From contig NZ_AP022564.1 of NCBI RefSeq assembly GCF_010727125.1, forward strand, positions 4,278,001 through 4,342,000: 64,000 nucleotides of DNA, written 5' to 3'. Source of the stretch: Mycolicibacter terrae (lineage in GTDB: Bacteria; Actinomycetota; Actinomycetes; Mycobacteriales; Mycobacteriaceae). The translations under genes were made by a program, and so were the position numbers. Positions 58,302-64,000 of this stretch are shown in pieces; within the stretch, counting starts at the first letter, position 1; every line of letters starts with the position of its first letter. The notes under the pieces are model-generated. The model worked only from the letters and a program-made list of their open reading frames with translations. It ran no database searches and was not told where the DNA came from.

Positions 58302-59072
58302 ATGCATTTCGAGGCTAAGAAAGTCGTTGTCGTCGGGGGCAGTTCGGGAATGGGCCGGCAGGTCGCGAACGACGTTGTCGACCACGGCGGCAGCGCGGTG
58401 ATCATCGGACGCTCCGAGACCCGGGTCGGTGAGACCGTCGCCGCGCTGACCGGCCGGCGCGGGGTGGTCCGCGGGATTACCGCCGAGCTCACGGATCGCG
58501 CTGCGGTCGCCGACGTGCAGCGTGTGCTCTCCGAAGAGCACAGTGACGCGACACTTCTCGTCAATGCGGCAGGATTCTTCATCCCGAAACCATTTCTCAC
58601 CTACGACTCGCAGGTCTACGACTCCTACATGGAGCTCAACCACGCACTGTTCTTCCTCACCCAGACCGTCGTTGCCGGCATGGTCGCCAAGGGCGAGGGC
58701 GGCTCCATCGTCAATATCGGCAGCATGTGGGCGCACCAGGCAATCGGAGTGACGCCGTCGTCGGTGTACTCGATGCAAAAAGCGGGGCTGCATGCGCTCA
58801 CCCATAACCTCGCTATCGAGTTGGCCGAGCACAACATTCGTGTCAACGCGGTGGCACCGGCCGTCGTCAAGACGCCACTCTACGAAAAGTTCCTACCCAA
58901 GGACGAGATCGACGCCACCCTGGCGACATTCGCTCCGCTGCACCCACTGGGGCGAGTGGGCACCCCCGTCGACGTCGCCAACGCCGTCACCTATCTGCTC
59001 TCCGACCAAGCCAGCTGGGTGACCGGCGCGATTCTCAACGTCGATGGCGGCATCATGGCGGGCCGCAATTAG
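58302..59072 (+). CDS. Short-chain dehydrogenase/reductase
   Basis: A 256-residue classical SDR. The motifs are VVGGSSGMG, NAAGF in place of NNAG, Ser in NIGSM and YSMQK for YxxxK, with the C-terminal GAILNVDGGIMAGR. AGGAAGG precedes the ATG. It is the first gene of the element J unit and is followed by msrB-msrA, which suggests detoxifying or redox-linked reduction. The substrate is unknown. Confidence 0.9.
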   Translation: MHFEAKKVVVVGGSSGMGRQVANDVVDHGGSAVIIGRSETRVGETVAALTGRRGVVRGITAELTDRAAVADVQRVLSEEHSDATLLVNAAGFFIPKPFLTYDSQVYDSYMELNHALFFLTQTVVAGMVAKGEGGSIVNIGSMWAHQAIGVTPSSVYSMQKAGLHALTHNLAIELAEHNIRVNAVAPAVVKTPLYEKFLPKDEIDATLATFAPLHPLGRVGTPVDVANAVTYLLSDQASWVTGAILNVDGGIMAGRN

Positions 59073-59109
59073 CCGGCCGATCGGCCGAGCACCCAACCAA
59101 GGAGGAACT

Positions 59110-59601
59110 GTGTCACACGACTACACCAAGAAACCTGCCGCACTCGAGGCGCTGAACCCCAAGCAGTACTACGTCACCCAGGAGAACGGGACCGAGCGGG
59201 CATTCTCCGGGGAGTACTGGGCCAACAGGGAGCCCGGTATCTACGTGGACGTCGTCTCCGGTGAGCCGCTGTTCGCCTCACTCGACAAGTTCGACAGCGG
59301 CACCGGCTGGCCCAGCTTCACCAGGCCCATCGACGCGAACAACGTCGTGGAAAAAGTCGACCGGAGCCACTTGGTGGAGCGAATCGAGGTGCGTTCCACT
59401 CGGGCCGACAGCCACTTGGGCCACGTATTCACCGACGGACCGGGCGAAACCGGTTTGCGCTACTGCATCAATTCGGCAGCCCTGCGGTTCATCCACCGTG
59501 ATGACCTTGCCGCCGATGGCTACGGGCAGTACCTGAGCCTGTTCGGCGAACCGACTCCGGCGTCAAGTGACGCGGTAGAGGCCGGGGAGCAGCAGAAATG
59601 A
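59110..59601 (+). CDS. msrB: Peptide methionine-(R)-S-oxide reductase
   Basis: A 163-residue enzyme repairing the R epimer of methionine sulfoxide. It has GTERAFSGEYWANREPGIYVDVVSGEPLF, the SGTGWPSFTRP substrate loop, DSHLGHVF, and catalytic Cys in RYCINSAALRF. The CxxC zinc pairs of many MsrB forms are absent (VSGEPLF instead of a Cys). AAGGAGGA precedes the GTG at 59110. The stop overlaps msrA as ATGA. Confidence 0.93.
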   Translation: MSHDYTKKPAALEALNPKQYYVTQENGTERAFSGEYWANREPGIYVDVVSGEPLFASLDKFDSGTGWPSFTRPIDANNVVEKVDRSHLVERIEVRSTRADSHLGHVFTDGPGETGLRYCINSAALRFIHRDDLAADGYGQYLSLFGEPTPASSDAVEAGEQQK

Positions 59602-60128
59602 CCGCCCGCGACGAGGTGGCCATCTTGGCCGGGGGGTGCTTCTGGGGCATGCAGGACCTGATCCGCAAGCAGCCCGGGGTGGTCTCCACCCGGGTCGGCT
59701 ACACCGGGGGCCGGAATGCGCACCCGACCTACCGCAACCATCCCGGCCATGCCGAGGCGATCGAGATCACCTTCCGGCCGGACCAGACCGACTACCGGAG
59801 CCTGCTGGAGTTCTTCTTCCAGATCCACGACCCGACGACCAGGAACCGCCAGGGCAACGACGTCGGCGCCAGCTATCGCTCGGCGATCTTCTACCTCGAT
59901 GAGGAGCAGAAGCGGATCGCGCTGGAAACCATCGGCGATGTCGACAGGTCGGGACGGTGGCCGGGCGAGGTGGTCACCGAAGTCACTCCAGCCGGGGAGT
60001 TCTGGGAGGCAGAGCCCGAACACCAGGACTACCTGCAGCGCTACCCCGCGGGTTATACGTGTCACTACGTGCGACCGGACTGGAAGCTGCCCCGCAGCAG
60101 TGACTCCACGGTGACGCCGGCCAGCTGA
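59598..60128 (+). CDS. msrA: Peptide methionine-(S)-S-oxide reductase
   Basis: A 176-residue enzyme repairing the S epimer. The catalytic motif is GGCFWGMQ near the N-terminus, with VGYTGG, the HAEAIEITF strand and the GASYRSAIFY block. Cys in YTCHYVRPDW near the C-terminus could be the resolving residue. ATGA overlap with msrB makes a bicistronic unit under element J. Hypochlorite readily oxidises Met, which suits the neighbouring RclC-like gene. Confidence 0.94.
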   Translation: MTARDEVAILAGGCFWGMQDLIRKQPGVVSTRVGYTGGRNAHPTYRNHPGHAEAIEITFRPDQTDYRSLLEFFFQIHDPTTRNRQGNDVGASYRSAIFYLDEEQKRIALETIGDVDRSGRWPGEVVTEVTPAGEFWEAEPEHQDYLQRYPAGYTCHYVRPDWKLPRSSDSTVTPAS

Positions 60129-60175
60129 GACCGGGGACGACGGCCGGCCCGGCGATCACCCCGGGTACCGCCGCT

Positions 60176-60973
60176 TCACTGATGGAAGTTCCACTGCCCG
60201 CAGTCCTGGGCCAGCACGTCGTTGACGTCGACCTCGATCCCGCCGACCACCGGCCCCGGGGTCGACGCGGTGCTCACGATGCGCTGGAAGAGGACCGCTC
60301 CGGGAAATCGCTGCCCGCGCGACCAGGAGCGGGTCTGCCAGGCCCAGCGGTGCCCGGGGGTGCGTGAGTTTCCGATGACACCGTCGGCTGCAGCCCACTG
60401 GCAGACGTTGACGCCCCCGTAGACCCCGGTGCGCTGCACCCCGATCACCGAGTTGATGCCGCGAAACCACTGCAGTGCAACGTTGTTCCAAGTATCACGG
60501 TTGATGTCGTCGTCGACACTGAAGAAGATCGGCGCATTGCGGCCGCCCCCGGCTGCGGTGTGCAGATTCCAGGCGGTCTGCGCATCGGAGACGCCGCCGG
60601 CGTAGCCGCGGGTGAAGTCCGATGGCGCTGTGCCACCCGGCTTGCCGTACTGGTAGTTGCTGACGATCACCAGTCCCGCGGCGGTCAGCGACTCGGCATA
60701 GGGGCGGGTGATCGGTTTGGCGCCGAAGTTCGAGCCGGGACGTGACGTCGAGACGTAGTTGATCACCCCGGCATGGCCGGCGGCCCGGATGTCCTGCGCC
60801 GGGATCTGGCGCATGGCGTAGTCGATCAGCGTCGGCGCGGCGGCCGAGGCGGTCGGCGTGCCGGCAGCGGATGCGGCGCCCACCCCGGCCAGCGCCGCGG
60901 CGGATGCGTACCGCAGCACATCGCGCCGGGAAACCGGGTGTGACAGGCGACGAGTCACCGGAGGGTCCTGCAT
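60176..60973 (-). CDS. DUF1906 glycoside hydrolase-like protein, Tat-exported (Rv2525c-like)
   Basis: A 265-residue secreted protein. The N-terminus has the twin-arginine motif SRRDVLRYA followed by a hydrophobic stretch to about ASAAGTPTASA, as in Rv2525c, a known Tat substrate. The mature part has the DUF1906 TIM-barrel pattern IDYAMRQIPAQDIRAAGHAG, VSNYQYGKPG and FFSVDDDINRD, then VYGGVNVCQW. The carboxylates in VDDDIN are candidates for an active site. Function in the cell envelope is not settled. Confidence 0.87.
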   Translation of the reverse strand: MQDPPVTRRLSHPVSRRDVLRYASAAALAGVGAASAAGTPTASAAAPTLIDYAMRQIPAQDIRAAGHAGVINYVSTSRPGSNFGAKPITRPYAESLTAAGLVIVSNYQYGKPGGTAPSDFTRGYAGGVSDAQTAWNLHTAAGGGRNAPIFFSVDDDINRDTWNNVALQWFRGINSVIGVQRTGVYGGVNVCQWAAADGVIGNSRTPGHRWAWQTRSWSRGQRFPGAVLFQRIVSTASTPGPVVGGIEVDVNDVLAQDCGQWNFHQ

Positions 60974-60980
60974 CGCCCGA

Positions 60981-61012
60981 TGTTAACAATGTGGCTACTG
61001 TTAATCATGTTG
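60981..61012. promoter_or_regulatory. Two 14-bp direct repeats in a divergent promoter region
   Basis: TGTTAACAATGTGG (60981) and TGTTAATCATGTTG (60999) match at eleven of fourteen positions and start 18 bp apart. They lie between the DUF1906 gene and the carotenoid-type gene and could bind a regulator controlling one or both. No regulator gene is adjacent. Confidence 0.45.
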
Positions 61013-61048
61013 CCCACGCCGGGGAAGCGACACCGTTACGATGCGGCG

Positions 61049-61900
61049 ATGTCGACACGCACTCGAGGGCGGGCTGTGGCCGGCTGGTGTCTGGTCGCGG
61101 TCTGGTTCGCCGCGACTGTGACAGCGGCCCTGAGCGCCGGCTCGCCGATACAGACTGTGGCCGAAGCGGTTTACGGTGCCGCGCTGGCAGCGTTCGTCGT
61201 GCTGCACACCCTGACGCTGTACCGGCCGGTCGGGGCCATCGGTTATTTCGCTGTTGCGGTGACCGTGGCATTCGGCTTCGAGGCGTGCAGTGTCGCAACC
61301 GGTTTCCCCTTCGGCTCCTACGTTCATCACTTCGAAGGACCGCGCGCGCTCGGGGTTCCGTTCACGGTCGTGTTCGGCTGGGTGGTGCTGGCCTGGCTGG
61401 CATGGGTTCTGGCCCGGGTGATCGTGGGCGAGAACCGCGGCCACCGGGCCTTCGTGGTCGTGACTCCCATCGTCGCCACGCTCATCCTCGGCGGATATGA
61501 CCTGGTGATCGACCCGATCGCGGCCTACGCCCGCGGCCTGTATTCCTACGGGTCGCCCAGTGGCGCCCTCGGCGTTCCCTTGAGTAACTACTTCGGGTGG
61601 CTGTTCACCGGATGGGTGATGTTCCAGCTGTTCTCGTTGGTGGAACGGCGGTGGCGGCGGGAGTCCGTTGCCTCGCCCCGATCGACACTGCTGATGCCGG
61701 TCGTCATCTGGTTCGGACTCGCGCTGCAGGTCAACCTTGAGATGCTTCGCGTCGGTGATGCCACGGCGACGCTGCAGGGCGGCAGGGTCATTCCGCTGTC
61801 TGACATCTACGCGACCTGCTGCGCGATGTCATGGTTCACGATGGGCCTCGTCGTGGCGATCAGCGTGGCGCGGCTGTATCCGGGCAGTGCCGACGACTGA
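61049..61900 (+). CDS. CruF-like carotenoid biosynthesis membrane protein
   Basis: A 283-residue protein with about seven membrane helices from ATG 61049. The DUF422/CruF pattern is seen in FGFEACSVATGFPFGSYVHH, GGYDLVIDPIAAYARGLYSYG, NYFGWLFTGWVMFQL and PLSDIYATCCAMSWFTMGL. CruF hydrates the ends of C50 or monocyclic carotenoids in other bacteria. No other carotenoid genes are here, so its product is uncertain. The frame from 60980 is not used, as it covers the repeat pair. Confidence 0.82.
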   Translation: MSTRTRGRAVAGWCLVAVWFAATVTAALSAGSPIQTVAEAVYGAALAAFVVLHTLTLYRPVGAIGYFAVAVTVAFGFEACSVATGFPFGSYVHHFEGPRALGVPFTVVFGWVVLAWLAWVLARVIVGENRGHRAFVVVTPIVATLILGGYDLVIDPIAAYARGLYSYGSPSGALGVPLSNYFGWLFTGWVMFQLFSLVERRWRRESVASPRSTLLMPVVIWFGLALQVNLEMLRVGDATATLQGGRVIPLSDIYATCCAMSWFTMGLVVAISVARLYPGSADD

Positions 61901-61912
61901 GACGACCCGCCC

Positions 61913-61944
61913 TTGACATAAGTCAAGCGGTTGACTTAACTCAG
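61913..61944. promoter_or_regulatory. Paired operator-like palindromes overlapping the tesB promoter
   Basis: TTGACATAAGTCAA (61913-61926) and TTGACTTAACTCAG (61931-61944) lie 18 bp centre to centre. The consensus TTGACTTAAGTCAA is fully symmetric. Read as a promoter, TTGACA, 17 bp, TTAACT overlaps both, so binding would block transcription. A MarR- or TetR-type repressor is likely. Confidence 0.6.
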
Positions 61945-61987
61945 ATGACGACGCCGGTTCCCGGTCGGCAGTCCGTCGAGGAGGCTC

Positions 61988-62971
61988 ATGTCGTCGCCGC
62001 CTGAGGCCACCGCCCAGTCCGATTTCAGTGGTCCCCTTCGCGGGTCGGGCAGCCCGCTGGAACGGGGCACGCTCGGCGCCCTCGATGAGCTGCTACAGGT
62101 GCTCACGCCGCAGCCGGTCGGCGCCGACCGATTCCGGGCCGGCAACGAAGCGGTCCGCTTCGGCCGGATCTTCGGCGGCCAACTCGTCGCCCAGGCGATG
62201 GCGGCGGCCGCGGCCACCGTCGCCGAGCTCATCCCGCATTCGATCCACGCGTCGTTCCTGCGTCTCGGTGACTTCACCGCACCCCTGGACATCATTGTCG
62301 AGCGCACCCGCGACGGGCGCTCGATGTCGGTGCGCCACGTCGTCATCGAACAAGACGGCAATGCGCTGGTGACAGCGACGGTGTCCTTCGACGCCAACGC
62401 CGCGAGTGCCGACGTCCATACCGCGGCGGGCCCGGCCACACCACCGGAATCCGTTCCGCTGCTGCAGCACTGGGCGCAGTACGCCCGGGCTGGACTGGCC
62501 GGTCCGGGACGGACCTGGATCGACCGGCCGCCCCCGCTGGAGATGCGCATCGGTGAAGCGCCCATCTTCCTCGGTGGTGCACAGGCGCCCGGGCAGCGCA
62601 CTCACTGGATTCGCTTGCCGCGCACGGTCGACGCCGGTCCGCAGGAGCACGCCGCGCTGCTGGCCTACGCCAGCGACTACCTGCTGGTGGACATGGCCTT
62701 GCGCTCCCACCCGCAACGTGTCGGCTATGCCACGCACCGGGGGCTGACCCTCGACCACACCATCTGGCTGCACCGCCCGGTGCAGTTCGACCGGTGGCAT
62801 TGCTACACCCTGCAGACGGTTGCCGTCGGCGGGCATCGCGCCCTGGTGCAGGGAACGATCGTCGACGCCGCCGGCCGGCACGTGGCCAGCACCGCCCAAG
62901 AAGTGCTCGTCCGGCCGACGACGAATTCGACCGCGCCTGCCAGGATTCACCGAAAGGATCAACACCAGTGA
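61988..62971 (+). CDS. tesB: Acyl-CoA thioesterase II
   Basis: A 327-residue double-hotdog thioesterase releasing fatty acids from CoA. Family blocks are RFGRIFGGQLVAQAMAAA, HASFLRLGDFTAPLDIIVERTRDGRSMSVRHV in parts, LAYASDYLL, and RGLTLDHTIWLHRPVQFDRWHCYT with the catalytic Asp region. GAGGAGG precedes the ATG. The stop overlaps the GTG of the aldehyde dehydrogenase remnant (GTGA), so the two were one operon. Confidence 0.92.
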   Translation: MSSPPEATAQSDFSGPLRGSGSPLERGTLGALDELLQVLTPQPVGADRFRAGNEAVRFGRIFGGQLVAQAMAAAAATVAELIPHSIHASFLRLGDFTAPLDIIVERTRDGRSMSVRHVVIEQDGNALVTATVSFDANAASADVHTAAGPATPPESVPLLQHWAQYARAGLAGPGRTWIDRPPPLEMRIGEAPIFLGGAQAPGQRTHWIRLPRTVDAGPQEHAALLAYASDYLLVDMALRSHPQRVGYATHRGLTLDHTIWLHRPVQFDRWHCYTLQTVAVGGHRALVQGTIVDAAGRHVASTAQEVLVRPTTNSTAPARIHRKDQHQ

Positions 62972-63258
62972 GTAGCACCATCGAAACCGCCCCGGCGGTT
63001 GAGACCGGCGGGATGATCCCGGTCTTCAACCCCTCGACCGCGGAGCAGATCGCCGAGCCATCTGGACCGAGAACCTCAGCCGCGCCCATCGGGTCGCGAA
63101 CCAGCTTCGCGGCGGCCAGATCTGGGTGAACTGCGCACTCGCCGCCGACCCGTCCATGCCGATCTGCGGGCACAAGCAATCCGGCTGGGGCGGGGAACGC
63201 GGCCGCAAGGGGCCTGGAGGCCTACTTCAACACCAAGTCGGTCTCCATCAGCCTCTGA
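62968..63258 (+). pseudogene. Aldehyde dehydrogenase remnant, N- and C-terminal ends only
   Basis: The first frame reads MIPVFNPSTAEQIAEP, an aldehyde dehydrogenase opening. After that another frame gives AHRVANQLRGGQIWVNCALA, MPICGHKQSGWGGERG, and a third gives GLEAYFNTKSVSISL before TGA at 63256. These are the C-terminal blocks of the family. The catalytic middle (about 400 residues) is missing, and two frame changes occur, so the gene is dead. It follows tesB directly. Confidence 0.82.
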
Positions 63259-63291
63259 CCGGTTGGTCGAGACAACACTCGGAGGTGGTTC

Positions 63292-64000
63292 GTGGCATTG
63301 CCGAAGGATGCGTCGGCTCTTGACGGTCGAGTAGCCGTCATCACCGGCGGGGGCGCCGGCATCGGCCGCGGCATAGCCGAGACTTTCGCGGAATTCGGTG
63401 CCCGGGTCGTGATCTGGGAGAAAGACCCTCAGACCGCGCAGAGCACGGCCGCCGCGGTCGGGGGACTTGCCTGTGTCATCGATGTCCGCGATGCCGATCA
63501 GGTCGATACGGCGCTCGCCAGAACCGTGGCCGAGGTGGGGCTGCCGACGGTTCTGGTCAACAACGCTGGCGGGGCGTTCTCGGCCCCGCTGCTGGACACC
63601 GCCCCAAAGGGGTGGGACACCCTGATCCGTTCCAACCTCACCCATGTCCTGCTCTGCACGCAGCGCGTCGCCCAGACACTGGTGCAGCACCGCGCGCCCG
63701 GGAGCATCATCAACATCGCCAGCATCGAGGGCGCCCGCGCTGCGCCCGGCTACGCCGCCTACGCAGCGGCCAAGGCGGGCGTCATCAACTTCACCAAAAC
63801 GGCCGCACTGGAACTCGCTCCGCACGGCATCCGGGTCAACTGCCTGGCACCGGATCTCACGCTCACCGAAGGCATCGAGCGCATCGGCTCGACCGAGATG
63901 CTGGCCAACGCCGAACGGATGATCCCGATGGGCCGTACCGGTCATGTGGACGAGATGGCCGGAGCCGCGGTGTTTCTGGCTGGCGGGCTGAGCACCTACG
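63292..64000 (+). CDS. Short-chain dehydrogenase/reductase, 3' end outside window
   Basis: An SDR open to the window edge, 236 codons seen. The motifs are TGGGAGIGRG, NNAGG, Ser in NIASIE and YAAAK, followed by GIRVNCLAPDLTLTEG. GGAGGTGG precedes the GTG at 63292. Most of the expected 260 residues is present. It lies after the aldehyde dehydrogenase remnant and may be part of the same lipid or aldehyde metabolism unit as tesB; the substrate is unknown. Confidence 0.88.
   Translation, partial: MALPKDASALDGRVAVITGGGAGIGRGIAETFAEFGARVVIWEKDPQTAQSTAAAVGGLACVIDVRDADQVDTALARTVAEVGLPTVLVNNAGGAFSAPLLDTAPKGWDTLIRSNLTHVLLCTQRVAQTLVQHRAPGSIINIASIEGARAAPGYAAYAAAKAGVINFTKTAALELAPHGIRVNCLAPDLTLTEGIERIGSTEMLANAERMIPMGRTGHVDEMAGAAVFLAGGLSTY

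Noticed and set aside
1..64000. tRNA genes, CRISPR arrays or complete insertion sequences
   Set aside because: No cloverleaf-like segment, regularly spaced repeat array or transposase frame was found on reading; small RNA genes could still be missed without a covariance search.

Overview
The window is high-GC DNA from a mycobacterium (Mycobacteriaceae). Evidence: a PPE protein of the SVP subfamily, four PE-PPE-domain hydrolases, an LpqN/Mtc28-type proline-rich antigen, and a long run of genes in the order known from M. tuberculosis Rv0036c to Rv0058. No tRNA, rRNA, CRISPR array or complete insertion sequence was recognised.

Region 1 (1-30.8 kb) is the conserved replication-origin-side backbone. 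It opens with the 3' part of pcnA and an Rv3906c-like calcium-loop protein, then a PE-PPE hydrolase. The Rv0036c-Rv0058 block follows: TIGR03084-type protein, MFS transporter, YqgE, membrane protein with a Cys-rich tail, Mtc28, leuS, MarR, LLM oxidoreductase, Rv0045c-type hydrolase, ino1, PadR, DUF1707 protein, Rv0049-like protein, ponA1, DUF2029 glycosyltransferase, rpsF-ssb-rpsR-rplI and dnaB. Differences from M. tuberculosis include an Rv1264-like adenylyl cyclase behind leuS, an amino-acid-type ABC transporter, an intein-free dnaB and a tandem duplication of ponA1. The second ponA1 is preceded by a shrunken Rv0049 copy and carries a one-base frameshift before its proline-rich tail.

Region 2 (31-60 kb) is accessory and holds the main discovery. 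Nine intergenic or gene-end sites share a composite element: TCACCC and GGGTGA abutted, 11 bp, GGGTGA, 7 bp, TCACCC, then 10 bp and a promoter -10 of form nAnnnT. Each site is 58 bp with invariant spacing and faces a transcription unit. The units encode a thiolase plus acetyltransferase, a LysR regulator, a HAD phosphatase plus DUF421 protein, a small conserved protein plus SigH-like ECF sigma factor, quinone oxidoreductase-cupin-DoxX, an MFS exporter, a DUF5709 protein, an RclC/YkgB-like membrane protein with a flavoprotein remnant and NAD(P)-binding protein, and an SDR with MsrB-MsrA. This looks like a local regulon for oxidative, electrophile or reactive-chlorine stress. A large MalT/LuxR-type ATPase regulator encoded in the middle is the best candidate controller. 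Between the regulon genes lie PE/PPE material, three PE-PPE hydrolases, RidA, CobW GTPase, a serine hydrolase, an acyl-CoA dehydrogenase, a PAP2-lipid kinase fusion and a small membrane protein behind a near-consensus promoter.

Region 3 (60-64 kb) holds a Tat-exported DUF1906 protein, a CruF-type carotenoid membrane protein, a TesB thioesterase behind paired operator-like palindromes, an aldehyde dehydrogenase remnant and a truncated SDR gene running off the end. Several remnants here and in region 2 keep both protein ends but lack the middle.
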